64,000 nucleotides of DNA from Sthenelais limicola (GCA_942159475.1 OW804098.1:8822773-8886772), one strand, 5' to 3'; counted from the first letter of the stretch, positions 48,561 through 60,414 are shown. Translations and numbers: made by a program. The notes: generated by a model not told the origin, from the sequence alone.

Positions 48561-49793
48561 GATACATGTGATATTGCACAATGCATGTGATATTGTCGTT
48601 CTGTTCATTTATAGTCCTGAAGGTTCAATGTCCTGTGTAAAGTCTTTTTAGTTGGAGTTATTAGTCTGTTCCGTTCTCCTATGTGGGCTTCGGTTAGCTT
48701 GGATGGTGGTGCTGTCTATGATGCTGGAACTGATTTCATCTTATGTTTAAAGCTAACAGGATTTGGAAACTATTAATTCAATTTATGAGGTTAAACATTC
48801 CTCGGACAACCTTTAGTAGACTTATCCTACTTAGACTAGTAGGATGTGTTGCGGATACTAAATAAATATAGTAATGATGTACCATTAGAGAGGTGGTACT
48901 AACAGTTTGTCCCCTTTGCCTATACTGGTCATGAGGGGGTAAAAGATAGAAAACATCGGTGAAATATGGGAGTGATCCCTGGTGTGTCCTTAGAGTCTAA
49001 GGTTTTAACAAACAACAATAATACATCGTCCCACTCCCTCCCTCTCGACTACCGTTAAATCGGCCTTTGATACAATAGGTCTTACAATCCTATTTTCTTC
49101 CCCCTTGCCCCCCAATTCCATACTTGGTTCTTCTATTACAAGGTTTATATAATCATCTGTGGTACATTGATTTCTTACTCCTAAACAGTACAGAAGTATT
49201 AGTGTCAATCGGTTATCCTCCTTACATTTTGCGCTCTAGTCTATTTGACTTTAAACACTTTTGCACACTAAGGTGCTATATTCACTAGTTACAGTTAGGG
49301 CAGCGTATGCACTACCATTATTTCTTGGTTCCTAACAACTATTTACAGTGTTATTCTATAACTACCTTTGAGTTATGTCAGCGAGGTAGGGTTCCAGAAA
49401 ACACTCGGTGTCGCCAACATACTCAGATACCTTTTGCGACCGCTTATTCCACTGTGATAATAGCAAGTTACAGCTTCTCATTATTTGCAATTTGTCATTG
49501 ACTGACTAAGTTATACCTCAATTGTTTCACCCATTTTTTTAAACATTAGTATTCAATGACCTTCTCGACTGCAATTAATTTTGGCTATCAGTGATCTGCC
49601 CTGCATTGTCCGACTTTAAGAACGGGTCATATTCCTGAGGGTAGGTGGTTTTCAGGAATTTTCTAAAATCTTTCATTGTTTTTATACTCCTATGCTGGGC
49701 TGGTAATACAGCCGTACAATAGGGATTTTTCGATGAGATAGTCATTATCATATATCATTGAAATAATACTGTGAGTTCTTAAATCTGATATAT

Positions 49794-50031
49794 GGGTCAG
49801 ATTTTCAGAAAATTTACAATTGGCAGCTGTACACATTATGCTAAAAAATCTGCTAAATTAGACTGAAAAATGGTCAATACTAGGTAAATTCGAGTATATT
49901 TGGCACTGCATTGATTCTAGCAATCTGTTTGGTTAGGTTGAACTGTATTGTGAACTTTATTTTCGTCTGAAACGTGGGTTGTTGGAGAGCATTGTTGAAG
50001 GCGAATTGTACATTTTCTGAAAATCTGACCC
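49794..50031. mobile_element. MITE family A copy 15
   Basis: Standard ends; ATAT on both sides. Confidence 0.8.
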
Positions 50032-50310
50032 ATATGTGATGGACATCTCTATTAATCTCTGAAGACATTAGCAATAATTATGCTATCTATGAAAATTAAA
50101 TAATGTATTGGCCTTAAACTGAATAAAAAAAAATCTATGTAACAGTCAGTCCAGCATCTGATGCTAGATTAGTTAAATTCCAGAAGCCTCTGTCCACCTG
50201 CAGTGGGATCGGACCAAGACAGTGCTAGAAAAGCAATGAATGCTATCCGCTAATTAAGCTAACATATGTTAGCTAGCTTCCATGAATCATATAAATTAGA
50301 ACATAATTAT

Positions 50311-50533
50311 GGGTCAGATTTTCAGAAAATGTACAATTGACAGCTCTACACATTTGGGAAATTCTGCTAAATTAGGCTGTAAAATGAAGAATACCGGGTA
50401 TATCTGAGTATATTTGGTGTCGCATCGATTTATAGTATCAGTTCTGTTTTGTTGAAGCTGATTTTTGTCTTAAATGTTGGTTATTTGAGAGGATTGGTGA
50501 AGGTGAATTGTACATTTTCTGAAAATCTGACCC
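50311..50533. mobile_element. MITE family A copy 16
   Basis: Standard ends; flanks TTAT and ATGT. Lies 390 bases upstream of the anchor exon. Confidence 0.8.
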
Positions 50534-50923
50534 ATGTCCCTGTGGACATTGTCCTTGCAGGCAGGATGGATGGGACCCAGGGAGGCGCTTGATACCTTCA
50601 CCTGAACATGTATAACACTGACTGTCCACAATATATAGACAGGTGATATAAAACCATATTTGATATTATGCTAGATTCATATATTCATATATTCGAAAAA
50701 GGAACTTAGATGAGAGTAGAAATGAATTATTTTATAAATATAAGCTACCGCGCCTCAGGGCTTGGTAGAATAGACTACCCTAAGTTAATCTCTTTGTTGT
50801 TTACCCATTCTGGGGTAGCAACCTTATTAAGCTGGTGGGAGGAAAATGTCTAAGAGCATTTTTTAGGCATATTCACCTGCCTAGTGATATGATAGATACA
50901 GCATAATCATATTTACACAGGGG

Positions 50924-51164
50924 ATGGCCGCGCAGTATGAGAATGCGGAGATGGTTGTAACTAATCCACGTCTGCCAGCTCGTGATTATGATAAACCTCC
51001 TGACGCTGAACATACCTACCAGTCTCTTAACGCCAGAGAGCGAGGCGTGACGCCCAGCACAAGGCCCAGATGTAAATGTCCCCCACGATGGGCGATCCTC
51101 CTCATAGTGCTTACCATTATATGTACCATTATAGGCACTGTGGTGTTATTATTTGTATTGAATG
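50924..51164 (+). CDS. Anchor exon: cytoplasmic tail plus transmembrane helix
   Basis: The ATG lies three bases after an acceptor-like ATTTACACAG, so a 5' UTR intron is likely. The tail has tyrosines (YENAE, DYDKPP, TYQSL; the last fits a YxxΦ sorting motif), then PRCKCPPRW and about 24 hydrophobic residues (AILLIVLTIICTIIGTVVLL). Donor AATG|GTGAGT is near-consensus, phase 1. No signal peptide. The intron behind it (51165-52865) holds MITEs and no other exon I can see. Confidence 0.8.
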
Positions 51165-53011
51165 GTGAGTATGGACAGCAGGGCCTAACTCAGAATGTGG
51201 GCAATTTAAGAACGTTTAGATAATAATTGCAAAATTCTTTTGAAATTCATTAGTTATAAATATCAGTACTGAGTCACCTTAAAATGTGTTTATAACTCCG
51301 TCCTATACACACTCTAGGTCCAAACCCTCAGATCAGATAAGAATGGTAATGTCAGCCTACTTCGCTAATCGGTTTTTTCGCCTAGGACTCGGCGTTTTAA
51401 TGGGATTATAATGACATTTTGCGGTCTTAATGGAATTATAATGGCACTTTGCGGTTTGACGTGAGAAGATTTCCCTTCGTTTGAAGGGACTCTCTCATGT
51501 TTGGGCCTAGACTGTACAGAGATGGATTCCCATGACTATCGATATCTTTACAATTCCTCATCTAATGAATGTTATTTATGATATAGATTATACATATAAT
51601 GCATAACAAATATAAATGATCGATTCTCACGAAATGGGGCAGGCAGCATTTTTTAATTCCAAGGTTCACTGAGCTTACATTTGTATCCTTTTTGTTAATT
51701 TGTCATTCCCATCATTTAGATCCCATTTCGAGCTTTCGGGCCATATGTATATGGTGTATTGATCAGAAAATTTGCATTCTGTACACGAAATGATAAAATA
51801 TAGATGAAAGTAGACTATTTTTAAAACGGAAATAAATAAAATAAGAATGTAGGCACTCAAAATGATGAATTTATGTGCAAATGTGTACTTCATAAAAGGG
51901 ATCCGACCATTTACTAGGTGTTTTTTGTTAAATTTTGAGAGCATATGGGAGCTATTTTTGTTATTGTCACTTTTTGTCTGACAAAAATGGCTAAAATTGA
52001 AAGGTGCCCACGTCGGGGTAGTAAAGTCTGTAAACAAAAAAGTAAGAAATTAATTCACAATTGGGGTAACTATAATATACATATGGGTCAGATTTTCAGA
52101 AAATGTACAATTGGCAGCTGTACACATTTAGTAAACTCTGTTAAATTAGCCTGAAATGTGGTCAATATAAGGTGAATTCGGGTATATTTTGCATTGCATT
52201 GATTCAAGCAATCTGTTTCGTTACGCTGAACTGTATTTTGAACTTTATTTTCGTCTGAAATTTGGATTATTTGAGAAGATTGATGAAGTTGAATTGTACA
52301 TTTTCTGAAAATCTGACCCATATATACATATAAAGTCAATAATATCTCACACTGTGAACTTGTATTGAGTTCTTAGTTTCAGCAAAATTAACATCGGCCC
52401 CAGTTTTCATTTTCACCGTTTACTTCTATATCACGTTTTTGTGACTTAAGGGTGTTCTCCACTGGCTGCGGTAAGCTCTGCAGTAAGCTCTGCGATGGTG
52501 AGAAGTGGCGAGGTCCTGCCTACATTGCCAGTGTAGGACCTCATCACTCCTCTCCACCTACAGAACCAGTACAAACCATCGCAAGGCTTACCACAGAGCT
52601 TACCGCAGCCAGTGGAGACCACCCTTAATAATCCATCCACTGGCTGTGGTAAGCTCTGCAGTAAGCTCTGCGGTAAGCCTTGTGATGGTGCTGTACGTGT
52701 TGTTGAGGAGTAGCGAGGTCTTGCCTACATCGTTCACTGACCATGTAGGCAGGACCTCATCATTCCTCACCACCTACAGAACCAGCACAACACCGCAGCC
52801 AGTGGAGACCACCCTTAATAATACATTACTACTAACGCATGCATTTGAAACATTTTTACATTTAGATTGTGAGGACAAAGGGGGAGCTGAGAGATGTCTG
52901 GCAGTCGCCGATTATGACAACTGTGATGATCCAAGGAATCAAGATTTCCTTCGAAAGACCTGTGCACACACATGTGGATTTTGTAACCGCCAGCGCTTTA
53001 AATTTTTATGA
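50924..53011 (+). CDS. Type II membrane-anchored ShKT-domain protein (two exons)
   Basis: Exon 50924-51164 ends in phase 1 and exon 52866-53011 starts with the matching two bases, giving 128 residues with a new Asp at the junction (N-D-C-E-D). Domain order: cytoplasmic tail 1-55, membrane helix about 56-79, ShKT domain about 82-120, short basic tail RQRFKFL. ShKT domains bind channels or act as accessory modules, often beside proteases; a positively charged N-terminal flank predicts the ShKT side is outside. There is no protease domain before the next anchor exon at 63.2 kb. Either this is a complete small protein or further exons are missed: TTT|GTAACC inside the last Cys codon could be a donor. 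Confidence 0.65.
52085..52319. mobile_element. MITE family A copy 17
   Basis: Standard ends; ATAT on both sides. In the intron between anchor and ShKT exons. Confidence 0.82.
52446..52628. mobile_element. Hairpin MITE family H copy 1
   Basis: TTAAGGGTGTTCTCCACTGG at the left, CCAGTGGAGACCACCCTTAA at the right, with GGTAAGCTCTG/CAGAGCTTACC pairing inside. Ends coincide with TTAA. Confidence 0.8.
52632..52818. mobile_element. Hairpin MITE family H copy 2, tandem to copy 1
   Basis: Same family; its left terminus is damaged (ATCCATCCACTGGCTG), the right end intact. It ends 48 bases before the ShKT exon. Confidence 0.75.
52866..53011 (+). CDS. ShKT-domain exon
   Basis: Acceptor TTTTTACATTTAG. 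Reads CEDKGGAERCLAVADYDNC ... DFLRKTCAHTCGFC: six cysteines in the ShKT pattern (C-x7-C-x8-C-x10-C-x3-C-x2-C). The usual Trp/Ala centre is changed to AVADYDNC. TGA follows eight codons later. Confidence 0.82.
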
Positions 53012-53180
53012 ATTCTTATCTAATTTCTTTTTTTTTTAAATAAATTTTATTGATCGAAGTTTCACAAGCTGTGATAGTTCTCATTCGTCAATTCAAAACA
53101 AAATAATATATGGTTTTAATCTAGAGATGTTCATCATAAAGAGACATATTTAATGAGAGTATTGATTAATTTATATATAA

Positions 53181-53415
53181 GGGTCAGATTTTCAGAAAAT
53201 GTACAATTGGCAGCTCTACACATTTAGGAAATTCAGCTAAATTAGGCTGAAAAATGATGAATACCGGGTATATCTGAGTATATTTGGTATCACATAGATT
53301 TAAAGTATCAGTTCTGTTATGTTAAACTGCATTTTGAAGCTCATTTTCGTCTTAAATGTGGGTTATTTGAGAGGATTGGTGAAGACGAATTGTACATTTT
53401 CTGAAAATCTGACCC
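53181..53415. mobile_element. MITE family A copy 18
   Basis: Standard ends; flanks ATAA and ATAT. Confidence 0.82.
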
Positions 53416-53529
53416 ATATACGATTACAATTTAACACTTTCTTTAAACATTTACTTGACACACTGCATGTGTGTGTTAGTCTTCTTACAATACAATAACA
53501 TCTTAGCAACGATTCTTTCTCCTTTCCAG

Positions 53530-53624
53530 ATAAGGTATGTAGCTCATGGGAAAAAGGTGATTATTATAACTGCAAATTAAAGTTTACTTTAACTTGCAAA
53601 TTATATAATGCCATTTTTCTTTAA
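53530..53624 (+). pseudogene. Possible degenerate ShKT-like exon
   Basis: A strong acceptor (TTCTCCTTTCCAG) is followed in phase 1 by KVCSSWEKGDYYNCKLKF then TCKLYN and a stop. The C-x2-W-x3-G start looks like a ShKT centre, but only three cysteines remain. Alternatively GTATGT at 53535 would make a 5-base microexon. Weak evidence. Confidence 0.25.
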
Positions 53625-53857
53625 ACCGATTTTATTTCGAAACAAATTTCGCATAGGTGATACCTTTCAATGTTCGAAAATATTTTCTGATACAAATACA
53701 AATTTTACAAACAAATAGTAGTCATCCATACTTTTAGGGTTAAGATTAATCTCACAAATTATATCCAAGAACGAGAATAAACTTTAGAGAGTCTACTCTT
53801 ACAAGATGAACAAGTTTATAACATAGCTCTACACAACATAAAGAATGAGCAGTATAT

Positions 53858-54080
53858 GGATCAGAATTTTAGAAAATGTACAATTGGCAGCTGTACACAT
53901 TTAGTAAATTCTGCTAAATTAGGCTGCAATTTGGTCAATACTGGGTAAATTCGAGTATATTCGGCATTGCATTGATTCTGGCAACCTGTTTGGTTACGTT
54001 GAACTGTATTTTCGTCTGAAATATAAGTTATTTGAGAAGATTGGCGAAGGTCAATTGTACATTTTCTGAAAATCTGACCC
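53858..54080. mobile_element. MITE family A copy 19
   Basis: Left end GGATCAGAATTTTAG, right end standard; ATAT on both sides. Confidence 0.78.
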
Positions 54081-54449
54081 ATATATTACACACATTTTGT
54101 TGAAGATTTTTCGCCGACTAAAAACAGAGATACAATATACAAGGTTAGCAACTTAACAATCCAGTCAGGTTCAGAAGGCAGTTTTGGTCACCTAAGTCTC
54201 AGGGAGTCATTAACACTTTAGCCTTAGTTTTAGCCTTGCGGTTAAGCTTATCGCTGGATGTGGTATCGAGGAATGTGGGTGTCTGGACCTAACTGAATCC
54301 GCAAATATAAAACAACGATTTGGTTATTCAGGAGAGACCACATGGGTATAATCAAGTCCTCTATCATTGTATATCCATCAAAACCCAGATAAATATCCAG
54401 GTACCAAAGTCGTTAACAAATTATTCAGAAAAATTATTCAGAAATAAAT

Positions 54450-54610
54450 GCTACCAAAGATTTTCATGACTGCAACACATATTGACTGCTTGCAACTGGG
54501 TCTTTAAAAAAAGTTTTAATTTATTCCATGGTTTTTCTTTCTCCAAGGGAGGCAATTTATTCCATAATATTGGGCCTTGGACATGGGGAGATTTAAAAAT
54601 ATTTTCCGAG
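54450..54610 (-). pseudogene. LINE ORF2 C-terminal fragment
   Basis: Minus-strand reading GPILWNKLPPLEKEKPWNKLKLFLKTQL matches the landmark near the end of CR1/Jockey-type ORF2 proteins (GP-LWN-LP ... F-L). Its upstream part is cut off by the insertion at 54612. Confidence 0.65.
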
Positions 54611-54611
54611 G

Positions 54612-54830
54612 TGTGTTTGAGTACTGTAAACGTATTTATTTCCGCGCAGATAAATTTTCGCGCACTAAAGCGCTTTGATACCTTTTCGCACGGATTTAAA
54701 TTCGCGAAGCAAGGTAGTCTCACATCTTGTTTATGCATTAATTATTCCTTTTGCGCAGGATTTATTTTCGCGCAGAAAGATGGGTGCGCGAAAATAAATA
54801 CTGCGCGAACATTAATACGTTTACAGTACT
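54612..54830. mobile_element. Repeat family F copy 2 (foldback, GCGCGAAAA motifs)
   Basis: AGTACTGTAAACGTATT at the left is inverted at the right (AATACGTTTACAGTACT). Pairing of TTTCCGCGCAG with CTGCGCGAA and repeated TTTTCGCGCA motifs inside. Lies within LINE sequence. Confidence 0.75.
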
Positions 54831-54878
54831 TTGAGATTTATCCCAGCAACAAGTCTACTTTGTCTTGGCATAACATAA

Positions 54879-55114
54879 GGGTCAGATTTTCGGGAAATGT
54901 ACAATTGGCAACTCTACAAATTTAGGGAATCTTGCTAAATTAGGCTGAAAAATTATGAATACCGGGTATATCTGAGTATATTTGGTATCACATTGATTTA
55001 AAGTATCAGTTCTGTTACGTTAAACTCCATTTTGTAGCTCATTTGTGTCTTAAATGTGGGTTATTTGAGAGGATTGTTGAAGGCGAATTGTACATTTTTC
55101 TAAAAATCTGACCC
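54879..55114. mobile_element. MITE family A copy 20
   Basis: Left GGGTCAGATTTTCGG, right CTAAAAATCTGACCC; ATAA on both sides. Inserted in the same LINE. Confidence 0.8.
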
Positions 55115-55124
55115 ATAAATCAAA

Positions 55125-55318
55125 TCAGGGTTTTTTCACTCGTGAGGCCGTCAGACTCAAAATCGCCATCTTTCCTCTCTTTTTTAGATCATCAATTTTT
55201 AATAATCTTTTCATTTCAAGAGCCGAATAATTTTGATTTACAAAAACTAATCGTATGGCTCTATTTAGAGTTACTTGGACCTTGCTAATGATACTGGCAT
55301 TTGCCATGTTGTGCATTT
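55125..55318 (-). pseudogene. LINE reverse transcriptase C-terminal fragment
   Basis: Minus-strand LNRAIRLVFVNQNYSALEMK and LLKIDDLKKRGKM match the region after the RT domain of CR1-like LINEs (NRAIR ... L-I--L--R). In minus order it precedes the 54450-54610 fragment, so the two were probably one ORF. Confidence 0.65.
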
Positions 55319-55364
55319 TTGCATTTGTATTTAAACGGTTTTATTGCGACACTTTAAGACAATA

Positions 55365-55706
55365 GGGGATTTGCATAGCCGCCATTTTGAATCTTGATTC
55401 GCATGGAATTATGGGACTAATGGTTCAGTCTAAAATCTATAGAAAACATGCCATGTTCAGCATGGGATATTTATCAATGTTGTAATGTCAACATCCATGT
55501 GTTATACATGTTTACATAACACAAGCCTCCATCTTTCCCATCATGCATTTGGTTTTCATAGATCGTTTATAAAAGCTATGATATTCATGAAAACATTTTT
55601 GCAATTTTTGATAAAAATGTTGCCAAGTATTCGTAAGTCAGATTTCATCAAAATCTGTCCCAGGATGCACTGTGACAGACATGCGCAGTGGCACATGCAA
55701 CTCCCC
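55365..55706 (+). mobile_element. Repeat family M copy 3
   Basis: Left GGGGATTTGCATAGCCG, right CATGCAACTCCCC; closely matches 46250-46600 throughout. Confidence 0.7.
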
Positions 55707-55756
55707 TATTCTCCAGCAGTGTGGGAGGTTTGCCAGTCTTCGCTGGTTCTTTACAG

Positions 55757-55961
55757 TTAAGGGTGGTCTCCACTGGCTGCGGTAAGCTCTGCAGTAAGCC
55801 TTGCGATGGTTTGTGCTGGTTCTGTAGATGGTGAGGAATGACGAGGTCCTGCCTACATGGTCAGTGAACGATGTAGGCAAGACCTAGCCACTCCTCACCA
55901 TCACAACACCATCGCAAGGCTTACCGCAGAGCTTGTTGCAGCCAGTGGAGACCACCCTTAA
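55757..55961. mobile_element. Hairpin MITE family H copy 3
   Basis: TTAAGGGTGGTCTCCACTGG at the left and its inverse at the right; central AGGTCCTGCCTACATGG pairs imperfectly with ATGTAGGCAAGACCT. Confidence 0.82.
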
Positions 55962-56316
55962 TGTAGCAGTGAACAATACCGCTTCCGTCAATGACTGCAA
56001 GTGGCCCACTACTAATGATCAATTTCAATTTTCTTACAAATATAATAATAATGGTTATTGACGTAGAGGTAGAGTGAACCCCTTGCCTATCTCTCTCTCT
56101 ATATAATGTTATATGAATATATGTTGCACGTACAATGATGGCGGATTATATGTAATTGATATGAACATTTTTTGTAACAAACCTAAACGGACTGTAGTTA
56201 GTAGAGATGCGTCGGTGATGGTTTTAAATTATATATTGTTCTTAACAAATGCTTCTTCTGTATAATGTAATCGATACTTAGTGAATTACGAGATATAGGT
56301 AAATGGTTGAAATATT

Positions 56317-57250
56317 GGGGTGGTGTATAATATTAAGAATACAAAATCGTAAGATTCGTAAATTCGTAAGCACTTATTAATTCGCTTGTAAGTCAAAACA
56401 TGGTGCATATGATACAATTACGAAATTCGTAAATGGGTATGTTCTAGCATAGGATTTGGTAGTTACAAAGTTTATTGTGTAATTATATAGGCTTACAAGG
56501 AAGTTGTAACCGGGTACAGTATGCTTGTAGTTACTAATCCTGCGATTGCAAAATAAAGGTTGTAAATCAGTGTGCAGAATATATCCTTGACCCACTTGTT
56601 GGAGTTGGTAATTTTAGAACATTGTAATTGGAAATACAAATTTACGATTGACTGTTAACATTACTAAGTGCTTGACAATGCATTTTGCATTGGTCTTGCA
56701 ATGTACATGTATTTGTAAAGCTTGCATACACAAACAGAACTATCACATACCCAGTTACCCACACTCAACACACCCACATCCACATACACACAGGCGGGGG
56801 GGGGGGGACAAGGGGGCACTTATTATAGTTAACAGAGGGCCAGGCTTGCATTACCCTAGGTAGTATCAAACCTTCAATCGATCAAGGTAACATCAGATCC
56901 AGCATGGAGAAATTGGTTCATTTCCCAAAAGAGGTTTAAACCTGTAAAAACGTTTACAAGAACTGTTTTGCAACAGAATATAAGTACGAGCCTTTTGGTA
57001 AAGCAGTTGTAAACGCCTTACAAGCTCTTGTGATGACCCCACTCACCATCACAACTACGAGTCCTTACAAAAGAATTAAGTTTTTACGATTTGGTACATG
57101 TAACCTTCAGCACCATATTTTAGCTTGCAAGCATGCTATCGAGGGGTTACAAACCATGTATTTTATTGTAATCGCAGGATAAGTAACTACAAGCAAATTA
57201 CGAAACTTGCAAGCTCTAAAATTTAGTTGCGATTATACACCACCCCCATT
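56317..57250. mobile_element. 0.93-kb TIR element rich in TTGTAAG/CTTACAA words
   Basis: GGGGTGGTGTATAAT at the left is inverted at the right (ATTATACACCACCCCC). TTCGTAAG, TTGTAAGC, TTACAAG and GTAAC words recur throughout. A G run and a CA-rich stretch lie near 56750-56810. No ORF. Confidence 0.55.
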
Positions 57251-57584
57251 GTTATGATTATCCTAGTAAATCAGCGACGGCTGAGATATAGTGTACCAGT
57301 TGCATAATGTTTTTCGCTGAATAAAATAATTTAAATACAAAATACGTGCAGTACATCTTATGATTGCTTGGTACACTCTCAAATGATGATACTTTTATAT
57401 TGGTTTCTACGAATACTATGGTGTTATTAAGCCAGAAAGTTAATCAATAACATGTTAGACCTACAAATGCAAATCCGCAGATGGAGATTGTATTGTATTA
57501 ATTTATAAAATGATTGTCCAATTTCTGGAAATGGTGTAAGTGAATCTGGAAATAAAACTATTACAAACTATTACAAATTGTTGT

Positions 57585-57795
57585 CATTCCAAATGTAGGT
57601 TGTTTTTGCCGTAAGCATTAACCAGCCATATTCCGTGAGAGAGACAACATGGGACTTTACAATAAGTTTGGCAATATTTCCATCATCTATATAGTAACGG
57701 ATACGTGCAAATTGGTTAACCTTGGCCTGGACCAGCCCTTCCATACTTGCAACATGGTCATTAAAGCTTAGTGACGAATCAATGGTAACTTAAAC
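57585..57795 (-). pseudogene. LINE reverse transcriptase fragment (post-palm region)
   Basis: Minus-strand VTIDSSLSFNDHVASM, QAKVNQFARIRYYID and AKLIVKSHVVSLTEYG match the LGV-ID--L-F--H region of Jockey/CR1-type LINEs. Flanks are unrelated. Confidence 0.7.
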
Positions 57796-58029
57796 ATTAC
57801 GGTTAAATTATAACTACTATACGTTAAGGTTTACTCATAGAAGTGGTCATTAGAAAAAAGTATCGGATTATTTACGAGTTACGCAACAATACCTACGATA
57901 TTTGATATCTAAGTCAAGGTTTGGTTTTGAATTGCGCTTCTGTGTTTCATTTTAATATTTCACCTAAGTATTTTGTCCTTAAAACTTTATTTTGTCCTTG
58001 AAACACTATACTGAAGGTGTTATGAAAAG

Positions 58030-58160
58030 GACTATTATCATATATATATTGTATTTTTATTCTGAGTCGAACAGTTACATCAAATTTCAGAACAGGACGC
58101 CAGCCTCTCCATAAGGAGGTCTTCCTGGGGGATCCTTGTTTTAATACCTGTCATTCAGTT
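58030..58160 (-). mobile_element. LINE 3' end, minus strand
   Basis: Minus-strand GGATCCCCCAGGAAGACCTC ... GTTCGACTCAGAATAAAAAT ending in ATAT repeats is a CR1-like 3' terminus. Confidence 0.55.
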
Positions 58161-58489
58161 AACTAGATATCGGGATGTACATGGTTATGTCCGATTCAAA
58201 AGTAAACAATGACAAACATTACAGTAAATAATCAATAATGTATTCCCTGCCCGGCTCATTTCTCCACTGTATTATATATATAACACTGTTCTCTTTATTG
58301 ATATTAATATTAATAGATGATTACCGACTTGTTGCTGTGTTTATAAGCTCAATGTCATTGTCCTTTCGGTTTAATGTTGATCTATATTTCTCTTTTAATT
58401 ATTGGTATTGACATTGGTATTAGCATTAATACAGAGACAAATAATTTTCTACTTTTCATTCACATTTAATTTGCATTGTTATTTCTAAT

Positions 58490-58709
58490 AGCGGAACTCC
58501 ACTAGAGGAAAAACGGCGGCGACAATTTTTTTTGTTGCCCACTAACAACAGTTCATTTCATGTTTGCAATGAAAACGCAAATGGAGGAGTGTCAGATGTG
58601 TTGCCACATTCTTTGGAAACTGTTGTTTCTGTATGGATATTTATTGCAACAAATTAGTGGGCAACAACAAAATTTGTCGGCGCCGTTTTTCTCTCTAGTT
58701 GAGTCGCCC
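58490..58709. mobile_element. Hairpin MITE family J
   Basis: GGAACTCCACTAGAGG with AAAAACGGCGGCGACAA is inverted at the right (TTGTCGGCGCCGTTTTTC, CTAGTTGAGTC). CCCACTAACAACAG also pairs with TTAGTGGGCAACAAC. Confidence 0.72.
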
Positions 58710-60414
58710 CATTAAGACACAACTGTATTACAAACAGTATTTTTATTTTTTATTTATTTTTTTTAAAAAACGAACTTTATTCATGTTGCTATTTATGGCA
58801 TATGCCATGCAATTACTGTGACTCGGGAATTCCCGATTACTGTATTACGAATGTAACTAAGATATCTTTAGACTACCCTGAAACATGAGTGTAGCTGCCT
58901 ACTGTGTAATTTACATGCACAGAAAGTTCTATACGTAGTTTGTGTAGAATTAGATATTATGTAAACAAGAGAAGAAAAAAACCGAAAGGCATGGTCTGAC
59001 ATCTGACATCTTTTTTTAGATGACTGCAACCTTTTTGTCTGAACCATCTTAATTTTGACGAATAAAGAATTCTCTTATCTTATATTTTATCTTATCATTT
59101 ATTGTTTATATTATAACTTAACGTAAAATTATGTAGTGATGCCAAAACACTACACACACTCTTACTGTAATATACAAATGATGCCACGGATACCTCTCTC
59201 ATGTTGGAGAATCGTCATCTCATGTGCAATCTTTGATTGGAATAAAATGTTTCTTCTTAAATTAAATCTTTTGCAAGGATAACTTTTACTGCGCGTTTTG
59301 GTGTGTCCAATGGTAAGACAATCGTTCAGACCATGGCTGTGAAATAAATCATGCACCATATTTCAGAACTTTGTTTTTTGTTTTACCTAATGGTATGTAA
59401 CAATTTGCTAACACGATTCACTTGGCTGTCGAAATGCATGCCATTTTTTTATCTCCTTTTTCCCGTTGCGTTTGGAAGTGACAAATATCACTCCAAACTC
59501 AATTTAAGGAATGAGGGAATGATTCAAAGTGGAATAGGCCCAAGAAATATTCAGATTCCATGAGGATCAGGATCACGATTATTCTATTTCATTTCGTTAT
59601 CTTTGCCAAGAGCGTTAATAATAGAACTAGAACGGAACATGTGTGCATCTCATGTTGGTTGGTGCATCTGGAATACTGCCACAATGACAACGCCACAACG
59701 CGTCTACCAAGAACTTCACAGAAACGCCCTCAGTAATATCCCAAACAATATAATTATCTATCTCTAATTCATATAAAAATATAAGAAAGTATAATAATTC
59801 CTGGTCCATTTGGTCTGTTACGTATATTTTCAATGGGATGTGTTTTAATTCAATAAAAAATGATTTTTTTTCTGACAATCCTCCGATAAATTGGACACGA
59901 CGACAGGGCAAGTAGAGCATGAAATGGGAGTGCAGTAGAAGGTGTATCCTAAGTCTCTATATACCACAGCGGCGGTGTGTCTATGTGTTTGTCTCGGTGC
60001 GACAAGGCCTGCTGAAAGGTGAATACAAATCTTGCAGGTGGGTAGGTAGCATATTCGGCTTATCTTTCTGCCATTTCACCATCATCCCGACCCAGATGTC
60101 GGGGGTTTATTATTGAAGAATCACTTCAATCTGATTAGCTCATGTGGAAATCTAAAGTTTCTGAATGTTTTAAGATTGTAATCCGTGGAATCTGTGTAAC
60201 ACACCCAATGGAACTTTTTACTAATCATACAAACACATGTATGCGTCATAAAGACCAGCAGATATATATATACTTGTATAATGAATTGGGGTGTGATTAT
60301 AGCAGGCTTATAAGGACTATATAAACGGAGCAATATCACCTTCATGGGAAGGTTAGCATCGGTAAATATATACACACAAACACTTAAACACCACACATAA
60401 ATGCCTCTATACAT
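58710..60414. other. 1.7-kb stretch with no gene recognised
   Basis: Near 59030-59100 a LINE-like tail (AATAAAGAATTCTCTTATC) resembles that in the protease introns. Open stretches at 59351-59563 (+) and 59627-59920 (-) have no recognised domain or splice support. Confidence 0.4.

Noticed and set aside
52505..52865. Upstream part of the 168-codon frame ending in the ShKT domain
   Set aside because: The in-frame start lies inside hairpin MITE H1. A good acceptor at 52864-52865 and the phase match to 51164 explain the ShKT part better.
54482..54925. 147-codon + strand frame
   Set aside because: It is the antisense shadow of LINE remnants, foldback F and a MITE end.
60120..60414. 97-codon minus-strand frame
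   Set aside because: No domain, skewed AT-rich composition and no splice context.
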